IMG/VR virus record: IMGVR_UViG_3300050821_001042
Span: 1-29,543 of that record
Source: a virus
Direction: 5' to 3' (one strand)
Length of the DNA stretch: 29,543 nt
This document shows positions 4,574-11,509 of the stretch, one piece after another. How positions within the stretch are numbered: the stretch's first letter is position 1; each line of letters opens with the position of its first letter. The notes under the pieces are model-generated. The model was not told the DNA's origin. It was given only the letters and a program-made list of their open reading frames with translations, and made no database searches. The position numbers were made by a program, and so were the translations under genes.

Positions 4574-5386
4574 ATGCCTTGGAATTCAGGGGTTTACACG
4601 AGGGGCTATGCTTCCTGGGTCTCTGATGCCAATAACAGTCTTCCGATCTCTGCGACTAAATTCGATACCGAAGACAATGATTTTGCCGCTGGTTTAAACA
4701 ATTGCCTGACGATTGACGGGCTGAATAAGCCTAATGCCACGCTGAACTGGGCAGTCCAGATGAACTGGACCCGTGGGACCGATGGGAACCTTTGGTCCCT
4801 GGCCCGTACTGGAGGATCAAATAACCCGAGGATTCAAGCCTCGGTATTAGACGCTTCTGGAGTGACTCTGGCTGTTACTGGGGGTGGTTTAACGCTCAGC
4901 ACAACCGCAGCTCTACTTCTCACCTCCACCGGTTTCAATGTGGGTGCTACTACAGTGACCTATCTAGGTCCTGTGGCCGGTACCCAAGTGGATATGACAC
5001 CCGATAAGGGTTCGTGGACAACTACGCTCTCTGGACCTTGGCTAGTGGGGAATAATCCCACAGGGACATTGAAGTGGGAACGTCAAGGAACTCAGGTAAC
5101 GATCTGGTGTGATAGTGCAATCACACAGACCTCTATTGCCGGCACTGCATTGTCGGCGAGCGCACTCCCGGCTGCAATTACTCCTAGTTCTACGCGAGCT
5201 TGCGCATGTACGCAGATTGAGAACAACGGGTCCTTTGTGTTAGCCAGAGCTTTGGTAGAGACTAATAATACGATTGCCATTGATCCATTTGGCGTTTCCG
5301 GGTCTTTTATCGGGGTGGCTAATAGTTTCACTTCATCGGGGGCTGCTGGGATCGCCGCAGGCTGGTCGATTGTCTATTCCCTTTGA
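4574..5386 (+). CDS. Tail fibre / receptor-binding-like protein, 270 aa
   Basis: The N-terminus MPWNSGVYTRGYASWVSDANN and the following FDTEDNDFAAGLNNCLTIDG (residues 30-49) match the attachment region I recognise at the start of many podophage tail fibres and spikes, where it docks on the virion. Residues 100-165 are Thr/Ser/Gly-rich beta strands. The C-terminus (SFIGVANSFTSSG, then AAGWSIVYSL) looks like a compact beta tip. At 270 aa it is much shorter than typical fibres, so it may be a short fibre or a baseplate-type adapter. I see no enzymatic motif. Its ribosome site is locked in the hairpin just upstream, so its expression probably depends on translation of the preceding peptide. Confidence 0.75.
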   Translation: MPWNSGVYTRGYASWVSDANNSLPISATKFDTEDNDFAAGLNNCLTIDGLNKPNATLNWAVQMNWTRGTDGNLWSLARTGGSNNPRIQASVLDASGVTLAVTGGGLTLSTTAALLLTSTGFNVGATTVTYLGPVAGTQVDMTPDKGSWTTTLSGPWLVGNNPTGTLKWERQGTQVTIWCDSAITQTSIAGTALSASALPAAITPSSTRACACTQIENNGSFVLARALVETNNTIAIDPFGVSGSFIGVANSFTSSGAAGIAAGWSIVYSL

Positions 5387-5387
5387 A

Positions 5388-5588
5388 ATGATTGAAGCGC
5401 ACACTAGAGCTATGCGCATTCCTCTCGCTAGAGAGCCTGAATCCCCCTTCTACTGGGAAGATGAGCGTCTCTTATGGAATGATTCCTATCTCGCCTGGAT
5501 CGAACGAAAAGCTCCCAGAATCCCTGCAGAACCTCCTCCTCCCCTAGAGGACTCCGATACTTTCCTGAGGCGTATCCGTGCCGAGTAG
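5388..5588 (+). CDS. Small hypothetical protein, 66 aa
   Basis: I choose ATG 5388, two bases after the fibre stop; the in-frame extension upstream to 5274 lies inside the fibre gene. The protein begins MIEAHTRAMRIPLAREPE, with SPFYWEDERLLWNDSYLAWI (residues 18-37), an aromatic, acidic helix. It then has a proline run (AEPPPPLEDS) and DTFLRRIRAE. No clear ribosome site is present, so it probably depends on coupling. The end overlaps the GTG of the next gene by 11 nt. Function unknown. Confidence 0.6.
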   Translation: MIEAHTRAMRIPLAREPESPFYWEDERLLWNDSYLAWIERKAPRIPAEPPPPLEDSDTFLRRIRAE

Positions 5589-5814
5589 CACGAAGAAACA
5601 GGCTCATTTCATGAGTGCTGTCGCTCACGGATGGCATCCATCAGGAGAGAAGGGCCCCAGTCAGGCAGTGGCTGAGGAATTCCACCAAGCTGACAAGAAG
5701 GTTGGCAAATGGGAGCACGGATCAAAGGGGAAAATGGAGAGCTTGAAAGGTAAGGCTCACTCATCCGCTGAGAAATCTCATAAACACCGTCACGGCAAAG
5801 CCGGAAGGTATTGA
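5578..5814 (+). CDS. Lys/His-rich small phage protein, 78 aa
   Basis: It starts at GTG 5578, inside the end of the previous gene. The N-terminus MPSSTKKQAHFMSAVAHGWH and the following SQAVAEEFHQADKK (residues 28-41) match small proteins I recognise from many phage structural regions (KxxARFMxAVAHNP...VAxEFxxADK), which have no assigned function. The C-terminal half is Lys, Gly, Ser and His-rich and probably disordered. The basic composition could suit contact with DNA inside the head, but this is not shown. It is followed after one base by another basic protein. Confidence 0.75.
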   Translation: MPSSTKKQAHFMSAVAHGWHPSGEKGPSQAVAEEFHQADKKVGKWEHGSKGKMESLKGKAHSSAEKSHKHRHGKAGRY

Positions 5815-5815
5815 A

Positions 5816-6250
5816 ATGTCACGCAAAGACCTGGAAGCCGCGAATGTCCTCCCCGCCAAACAGGCGACGAGAGTTCCAAAAGAGAAGCAGTCGATGGAAG
5901 GAATGCCTGGCTATATCAAGACAGGACAAGGGAAGGACGGAGAATCTATTGCAAGGGGCCATTCCGGTATAGGGCCAAAGCGCGAAGGTCCTATCGGGCA
6001 CAAAGGACGTGCAAGGAATGAGGAGCATATCTACCGGGATGGTGCCGGTACGATGACGAAGAACTACAAGTCCGACTCCACAGGTAAACCAGGTCACTAC
6101 CATATGTCCGGGGAAGGGCAGCCAGCCTCAGAAGCTCATAAAGGCACAGCTCCTATTGGAAGCCGCCACGGCCATCCAGGACGAATGGAACACATGTCCG
6201 GCAGGGCAAGAACCTCAGCCGAGGGACGCAAGAAATCGAGGATGTACTAA
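5816..6250 (+). CDS. Gly/Lys/His-rich hypothetical protein, 144 aa
   Basis: The start at 5816 lies two bases after the previous stop, with GGAAGG about 9 nt upstream. The sequence is hydrophilic throughout, with repeated Gly, Lys, Arg, His and Ser. Examples are GYIKTGQGKDGES (residues 32-44), RGHSGIGPKREGP (47-59) and GHPGRMEHMSGRARTSAEG (118-136). No hydrophobic core, signal peptide or catalytic motif is visible. It is likely disordered and might be a minor internal or DNA-contacting protein. The TAA overlaps the next ATG (TAATG). Family not recognised. Confidence 0.65.
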   Translation: MSRKDLEAANVLPAKQATRVPKEKQSMEGMPGYIKTGQGKDGESIARGHSGIGPKREGPIGHKGRARNEEHIYRDGAGTMTKNYKSDSTGKPGHYHMSGEGQPASEAHKGTAPIGSRHGHPGRMEHMSGRARTSAEGRKKSRMY

Positions 6251-6642
6251 TGACACTCCAAGCGAATCTCTTAGGTACCGCGGAATACCTCCGTCAGGCC
6301 CAGGCAGGACTCCCATCGACAGGACTGACCGCCACGGGGAACAGTCTGGCAACAGCTTTACAGCTGCAGACCGATTTCTGCGTGTTTACCACCGTTGCAG
6401 CAAGTACAGGATGCACGCTTCTAGGCACAGTAGCGGCAGCTACAGGCCCCTGCCTGCCAGTAGACAGTATTATCGTGGTAAATCATGGAGCTAACACGCT
6501 CACTGTCTATCCCTTTGCTGCAACAGGGAAAATAGCCAATGGCAGTGCGGGGGCAGGCTTCAGCGTCTCAGCGACCAAGATGGCTACATTCGTACTGATA
6601 TCAGGTGGCCCCGATGTCTGGGCCGCTTCAGTCTCAGCTTAA
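6250..6642 (+). CDS. Small Ala/Thr-rich beta protein, possible virion component
   Basis: This 130-aa protein starts in a TAATG junction. It begins MTLQANLLGTAEYLRQAQAG and continues with Ala/Thr/Gly-rich strands: DFCVFTTVAASTGCTLLG (residues 42-59), SIIVVNHGANTLTVYPF (73-89) and KMATFVLISGGPDVWAAS (110-127). The strand-rich layout fits a small decoration or accessory head protein, and the composition resembles the proteins at 8576 and 14625, though I cannot show homology by eye. It lies just before the terminase genes. Function is inferred from context only. Confidence 0.65.
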   Translation: MTLQANLLGTAEYLRQAQAGLPSTGLTATGNSLATALQLQTDFCVFTTVAASTGCTLLGTVAAATGPCLPVDSIIVVNHGANTLTVYPFAATGKIANGSAGAGFSVSATKMATFVLISGGPDVWAASVSA

Positions 6643-6665
6643 GCTTCTTAGCCGGGAATTGAGAT

Positions 6666-7007
6666 ATGCCAAAGGGCTATAGGAAGGATGGCACGCCAAT
6701 CAGGCCACCAAAGGCCGGCATAGGCCCTGCACGCGGTACTCAGCCTAAGAGGATTACGGATGTAAAGGCCATGATCTACGAGGCACTGAGGGGCTTAGGC
6801 GGGGACGAATGGCTCAAGAAGCAGGCTAAGGAGTATCCGGCAGCATTCTTCGGACTCGTAGGACGATTAGTACCCATACAGTCAGACGTAACCCTAGGTG
6901 GACAGCTTGGAGTCATCTCAGACAAACCCATTACTGCAGAGGAGTGGGCAGCCCAAGCCCAGGCTGATCTGGGCACCACAGAAAGGCCCCCAGGCCCTGC
7001 TAATTAG
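6666..7007 (+). CDS. Terminase small subunit-like protein
   Basis: This 113-aa protein precedes and overlaps the large terminase gene, the usual place for the small subunit that recognises the packaging site. It begins MPKGYRKDGTPIRPPKAG, a basic tail like those of many small-terminase-like phage proteins. A helical segment, DVKAMIYEALRGLGGDEWLKKQA (residues 33-55), follows, then an oligomerisation-like stretch and an acidic/Pro-rich end (TTERPPGPAN). I see no clear helix-turn-helix, so the assignment rests mainly on position and composition. A poor GAGATAT ribosome site lies upstream. Confidence 0.6.
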   Translation: MPKGYRKDGTPIRPPKAGIGPARGTQPKRITDVKAMIYEALRGLGGDEWLKKQAKEYPAAFFGLVGRLVPIQSDVTLGGQLGVISDKPITAEEWAAQAQADLGTTERPPGPAN

Positions 7008-8388
7008 CTGTCCCGTATCGGAGATCTTCTATGGGGGAGCGAGAGGTGGGGGGAAGACTGACGGGGTATTGGGGAAATACGCTCTCAAGGCCCAGAGGTA
7101 TGGGAAGGCCTTCAATGCGGTCTTCTTCCGCAAGGAGATGCCTCAGCAGGATGATCTGATCGAGAGAGCGAAGGAGATCTACCAACCGATAGGGGGCCAT
7201 TTCAGTGACCAGAAGAAGCTCTTCGACATGCCCCGAGGAGGACGCATTCGCTTCCGTCCATTGGAGAACATTGCGGATGCTGAGAAGTATCAGGGGCAAT
7301 CCATTACAGACGCTGCAGTCGAAGAGGTCGGAAACTACGTTTCGCCTGCTCCAATCGACCGACTTAATGCTTGCCTACGTTCAGCCCACGGAGTGCCTAC
7401 TCAACTACTGCTCACAGGGAATCCAGGAGGAGCGGGACAGGGCTGGATCAAGCAGCGATACATAGATCCTGCTCCATTAGGACTTAAGATCCTGATCCGA
7501 GAACTCCCCAACGGTCAGAAGCATCAATACGTATTCATCCCCTCGAAGGTCTATAACAATCAGATCCTCTTGAGGAATGACCCCGACTACATCAATAGAC
7601 TTTACTTGGTCGGCTCTCCCCAGCTGGTCAAGGCATGGCTGGAGGGCGACTGGTCTGCAGTCGAGGGGGCGTACTTCCCTGAGTTCAGCTTAGAGAAGCA
7701 TGTGATTGCACCCAGGGCCTTACCCTCTACCTGGTTGCGGTTCAGGAGCATGGACTGGGGTTCTGCCAAACCGTTCTGTGTGGGCTGGTATGCAGTGGTT
7801 GGGGATCACGACGAGCTTCCCAGGGGATCTTTGGTCAAGTACCGGGAATGGTATGGCCAAGACCCCAAGCAGCATATGAATACGGGATTGAAGCTCACCG
7901 CTGAAGAGGTGGCGAGAGGGATCAATGAGCGTGAGAAGCCTGGAGAAGTGAATTACGGGGTGATTGACCCGAGTGCTGCTGCGACTAATGGGGGACCTTC
8001 GATTGTAGAGCGTATGGCAGCCGCAGGGGCTTTATTCACTCAACCCGGTGATAACAAGCGGGTAGCGACATTAGGCGCTCTCGGAGGCTGGGATCAGCTC
8101 AGGGCGCGATTAAAGGGTGATGGAGAGAAGCCTGCGATATACTTCTTCTCCACCTGTACTCATACGATCAGGACCCTCCCTGTGCTTCAGCACGACTCAG
8201 CGAGAGCCGAGGATGTGGATACGGATGGGGAGGATCATGCAGCGGATGAGACGAGATATGCCTGTATGAGCAGGCCCTACATCAAGAGCGAATCCCTCGC
8301 TAAACCCACTCCCATCTGGCCCCTCGGACAGCCCTCTGGAGAACTCTTCTTCCCCAAGCCCAAGCCCTTCAAGATCGAGCGCATATGA
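6898..8388 (+). CDS. terL: Terminase large subunit (packaging ATPase/nuclease)
   Basis: This is the motor that pumps DNA into the procapsid and cuts it. Numbered from GTG 6898 (496 aa), the adenine-binding PQKGPQ is at 27-32 and Walker A, GGARGGGKTDG, at 46-56. The Walker B/catalytic region TDAAVEEVGN is at 137-146 and the coupling motif LLTGNPGG at 171-178. The RNase H-like nuclease acidic residues are D286 (SMDWGS), D357 (VIDPS) and D446/D450 (EDHAADETRY). The full set is present. It overlaps the small subunit gene by 110 nt; TTG at 6907, with AGGTGG 5 nt before it, is an equally likely start. Product length is normal for compact podophage terminases. Confidence 0.95.
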   Translation: MDSLESSQTNPLLQRSGQPKPRLIWAPQKGPQALLISCPVSEIFYGGARGGGKTDGVLGKYALKAQRYGKAFNAVFFRKEMPQQDDLIERAKEIYQPIGGHFSDQKKLFDMPRGGRIRFRPLENIADAEKYQGQSITDAAVEEVGNYVSPAPIDRLNACLRSAHGVPTQLLLTGNPGGAGQGWIKQRYIDPAPLGLKILIRELPNGQKHQYVFIPSKVYNNQILLRNDPDYINRLYLVGSPQLVKAWLEGDWSAVEGAYFPEFSLEKHVIAPRALPSTWLRFRSMDWGSAKPFCVGWYAVVGDHDELPRGSLVKYREWYGQDPKQHMNTGLKLTAEEVARGINEREKPGEVNYGVIDPSAAATNGGPSIVERMAAAGALFTQPGDNKRVATLGALGGWDQLRARLKGDGEKPAIYFFSTCTHTIRTLPVLQHDSARAEDVDTDGEDHAADETRYACMSRPYIKSESLAKPTPIWPLGQPSGELFFPKPKPFKIERI

Positions 8389-8576
8389 GCGAGCTGGTGG
8401 AATGGCTGGTCGGATATGAGGATGAGAACGGTAAGGTCCATTTTATCACTGCCGGCGCCCAGAGGGTATTCAGTCGGTCTACGGGGGAGAAGCTCGCTAA
8501 GAAGCTGGGATCTGAATACGGATTATGGAACTGGCGTACTCTCAAGCCTTTGAATGAATCTCAGGAGAAAGTCTAA
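8385..8576 (+). CDS. Small hypothetical protein, 63 aa
   Basis: It begins at an ATGA overlap with the terminase stop and ends in a TAATG overlap with the next gene, so it is tightly coupled on both sides. The protein begins MSELVEWLVGYEDENGKVHF, then RSTGEKLAKKLGSEYGLWNW (residues 31-50). It looks like a small alpha/beta fold with several Trp, Lys and Glu. No family is recognised. Its place between terminase and portal suggests a packaging or head-related accessory role, by context only. Confidence 0.7.
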   Translation: MSELVEWLVGYEDENGKVHFITAGAQRVFSRSTGEKLAKKLGSEYGLWNWRTLKPLNESQEKV

Positions 8577-8860
8577 TGCCCACCCCTGGTGCAGTATCTG
8601 CCGGTACCCCAATCACTCCGGGGACAGGTTCAGCAAAGGTCGTTGTAGCACGGGATGGAGTCTTACTCGGCTGGTGGGCCGCGGCTACCGGGTCAGTAGT
8701 CTTGAATGACGTAGCGACCACGGCAGGAGTGGCTGCAGGAAACCAGATCCTGACCACCTCAGCCTGCGCGGTGGGGTGGAATCCATTCCCGGTAGTCTTT
8801 GTGAACGGGCTTGTGGTGAATGCTGCTGCAGCGACAACCATCTGCCTCGTAGTCATCTAG
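8576..8860 (+). CDS. Small Ala/Val-rich beta protein, possible virion component
   Basis: This 94-aa protein starts at a TAATG junction. It begins MPTPGAVSAGTPITPGTGSA, then alternating strands: KVVVARDGVLLGWWAAATG (residues 21-39), SVVLNDVATTAGVAAGNQIL (40-59) and a hydrophobic end, AAATTICLVVI. The late hydrophobic run is too short and strand-like to call a membrane segment. It may be a small head or decoration protein, as its place before the portal gene would allow. The stop TAG is directly followed by the GTG of the portal. Family not recognised. Confidence 0.65.
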   Translation: MPTPGAVSAGTPITPGTGSAKVVVARDGVLLGWWAAATGSVVLNDVATTAGVAAGNQILTTSACAVGWNPFPVVFVNGLVVNAAAATTICLVVI

Positions 8861-11509
8861 GTGGCTAAGACTCTCCTAGCTCCCGATGGGAGTCCTCTTA
8901 AGAAGAAGCTCAAGAATGAGGAGCCGGAACTCGCATTGACTGCCACCGTAGCGTGGCTGAAGGATGAGATAGATACCCATGAGCGAATCTTCGACAAGTT
9001 TCATCGTCGTGGACGTAAAATCATTAAGAAATACAGGGATGTGCGTAGTCCACGGGAAGACGCTATTACTCGATATAACATTTTCTGGGCAAACGTACAG
9101 ACGCGTTTGCCGGCACTGTATGCGAGAAACCCTAAGCCTCTGGTCGAACGACGATACAAAGACAGAGATCCCATCGGACGAACAGCTGCGGAGATCCTTG
9201 AGCGCAGCATCGAATATACCCTGGAGCATGTAAACGACTTCTTCTACACAATGAGGCTGGCGATCCTCGACTATGAGGGTCCGGGATTAGCGGCTGTATG
9301 GATTCGGTATGAGCCTCACTTCCACGATCCTGAGCTTCCTGGTGCGGTTGAAGAAGGGATGGAGCCTGAGAAGGAGAACCTGGAAACCGAGAGCGAAGGT
9401 AGTTCGACTACCAGTGCAGAAGAGGACGAGGTCCAGGAACTAGAGCTTAAGCACGAGGAGACGAAGATCGATTATGTCTCCTGGGAGGATGTGGGCTGGT
9501 CCTGGGCCAGAACTTGGCAGGAGGTGAGGCTACTCTGGAAGCGTGTTTTCATGGACAGGGACGAGCTTCGAGAGCGGTTTGGGGGGAAAGGAGGATTGAC
9601 CGAGGAGGAGATTCTTCAGATTCCCCTCGACTGGTCGCCTAAGAACCTCACGGATACCCAAATAAGAATCACTCGCAAGAAAGCCGTGGTTTATGAGGTT
9701 CACGACAAACACGAGAGGAAGCGATACTGGCTCGTCAAGAACTTCCCCAAAGTCCTCGATGAGCGAGATGACGATTTAGGCTTAACGAAGTTCTTCCCCG
9801 TTCCCCGTCCATTGATGGCTAATGCCTTATCTGACGAACTGATACCCACGCCAAACCTCTCTTTCTACCAGGACCAGGCGAATGAGATTGATGAACTTTC
9901 CACCAGAATCGTGGCTATCACAAAGGCACTTAAGGTGGCTGGCGTTAGAGATGCTAGCGCTGAGGCTTTGGACCGTCTGCTATCCGAGGGGGTTGAGAAC
10001 CAGCTCGTTCCTGTCTCTGGTTGGGCAGTACATGCGGATAAGGGAGGGCTTAAAGGCTCCTTCGAACTCCTGCCTATTGCTGAGATTGCGGAATGTCTCG
10101 GTTACCTCAGGGAACAGAGAAAGGAGTTGATCGAGGACGTCTACCAGCTCACAGGTATTGCAGACATCGTCAGGGGCTTTTCAGACCCCAATGAGACGGC
10201 TACCGCTCAACAGCTGAAGGGTGACTTCTCGATCATCCGTATCCAGGACGCTCAGACCGAGGTTCAGAGATTCGTTCGGGATATCGTCCGAATCGTGGGG
10301 GAGATCGTCGCGGGATACAGTATTGAGACGCTGAAGTGCATTTCCGGGGTGAAGCTTCTCACGAACTTGGAAAAGCAGCAGCTACAGTTCCAATTGGCTA
10401 TGCAGGCTGCTCAACAGCAGATGCAACAGCAGCCTCCGGCCCCTCAGGGTGGGCCTACTGGTTCTAGCGCTCCGCAATTGACGGGGCCGGGGGCCGCTCC
10501 ACAGCAAGCACAACAGGGGCAAATGCATCCCCAAGCGCCTCCCCAAGCGATGACTCCTGCATCCGGTCAAGCCACTCTCTCCCCAGACAAGATGAAGCTC
10601 CTAGAGCTTCCCACCTGGGAGGAGATCGAGGGGCTATTGAAGAACCCAGTATTGAGGGAGTTTCGGTTGGACATCGAGACCGATTCCACTATCCGCATGG
10701 ACGATGAGGTGGAACAGAAAGCGAGGATCGAGCTGATTGCTGCTGTGGGGGGATTCCTGGACAAAGCTATCCTTGCCGGCTCGCAGGCTCCTGAGATTGT
10801 TCCCATGCTGGGTGAACTCCTGATGTTCGGGGTACGGGCTTATCGGTCTGCGAGACCGATAGAGCAGGCTTTCGAGGATGCAATGGATGCTCTCCAGAAG
10901 GCGGCTAAACAACCAAAACCGAACCCCGAGATGATGAAAGCCCAACTGGAGGCTCAGACCAAGATCGCTATTGCTACTCAACAGGCTCAGCTCGATAAGC
11001 AGATTGCGGACGCCAAGCAGCAGGCTGAGAGCAAGCAGGATCAGATCGAGAACCAGCTGGAAGCTGCCAGGGCGCAGCAGGACGCAGAGCTACAGGCCAA
11101 GCTCCAGGCCCATAAGACTCAGATCGAGTTTGCCTCGAAGCGTGAGATCGAGCAGATGAAGCTCCAGTTCGAGGCGGAGAAGGTCCAGTACGAAGGCGAG
11201 ACGAAGATGAAGATCGAGCAGATGAAGGCCGGTCACCAGGTTCAAATAGAGCAGGTCAAGGCAGGCCATCAGCTGGAGGTGGAGAAAGTCAAAGGCGAGC
11301 ACGCCCAGAAGACTGAAGAGGTCAAAGCAGGGCATGCTTTGAAGCAGAAGCGCCTGGAGCTAAATCATGAGGCGGGAATGCACGAACGGGACCCGGATAA
11401 CGTGCGGGAGGACGAGGTTTCCAAAGCGGTGAAGGAGATGGTCGAGCACTTCAAGAAGCCCAGGAAGATCGTCAGGGACAAGGATGGGCGCATCTCTGAA
11501 CTTCACTGA
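8861..11509 (+). CDS. Portal protein with long coiled-coil C-terminal extension
   Basis: The 882-aa protein starts with GTG abutting the previous stop. Residues 1-500 have portal character: a helical N-terminus (ATVAWLKDEIDTHERIF, 28-44), the Asn/Trp-containing core YNIFWANVQTRLPALYARNP (70-89), a clip/stem-like middle and the helix GIADIVRGFSDPNETATAQQ. This layout matches large podophage portals of the P22/Bcep22 kind. A Pro/Gln-rich linker follows (about 514-575). After a second helical domain, a very long charged coiled coil runs from about 690 to 850, with Gln/Lys/Glu repeats. The ring is the DNA entry channel at one capsid vertex. The extension could form a barrel inside the head, as in P22, but is unusually long and repetitive. 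Confidence 0.85.
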   Translation: MAKTLLAPDGSPLKKKLKNEEPELALTATVAWLKDEIDTHERIFDKFHRRGRKIIKKYRDVRSPREDAITRYNIFWANVQTRLPALYARNPKPLVERRYKDRDPIGRTAAEILERSIEYTLEHVNDFFYTMRLAILDYEGPGLAAVWIRYEPHFHDPELPGAVEEGMEPEKENLETESEGSSTTSAEEDEVQELELKHEETKIDYVSWEDVGWSWARTWQEVRLLWKRVFMDRDELRERFGGKGGLTEEEILQIPLDWSPKNLTDTQIRITRKKAVVYEVHDKHERKRYWLVKNFPKVLDERDDDLGLTKFFPVPRPLMANALSDELIPTPNLSFYQDQANEIDELSTRIVAITKALKVAGVRDASAEALDRLLSEGVENQLVPVSGWAVHADKGGLKGSFELLPIAEIAECLGYLREQRKELIEDVYQLTGIADIVRGFSDPNETATAQQLKGDFSIIRIQDAQTEVQRFVRDIVRIVGEIVAGYSIETLKCISGVKLLTNLEKQQLQFQLAMQAAQQQMQQQPPAPQGGPTGSSAPQLTGPGAAPQQAQQGQMHPQAPPQAMTPASGQATLSPDKMKLLELPTWEEIEGLLKNPVLREFRLDIETDSTIRMDDEVEQKARIELIAAVGGFLDKAILAGSQAPEIVPMLGELLMFGVRAYRSARPIEQAFEDAMDALQKAAKQPKPNPEMMKAQLEAQTKIAIATQQAQLDKQIADAKQQAESKQDQIENQLEAARAQQDAELQAKLQAHKTQIEFASKREIEQMKLQFEAEKVQYEGETKMKIEQMKAGHQVQIEQVKAGHQLEVEKVKGEHAQKTEEVKAGHALKQKRLELNHEAGMHERDPDNVREDEVSKAVKEMVEHFKKPRKIVRDKDGRISELH
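11207..11371 (+). repeat. Five tandem 11-residue repeats in the portal C-terminus
   Basis: Portal residues 783-837 read as five consecutive 11-mers: MKIEQMKAGHQ, VQIEQVKAGHQ, LEVEKVKGEHA, QKTEEVKAGHA and LKQKRLELNHE. An 11-residue (hendecad) period with hydrophobic residues at fixed sites marks a straight or slightly right-handed coiled coil. The repeats are conserved in protein more than in DNA, so this is an old expansion. Confidence 0.8.
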
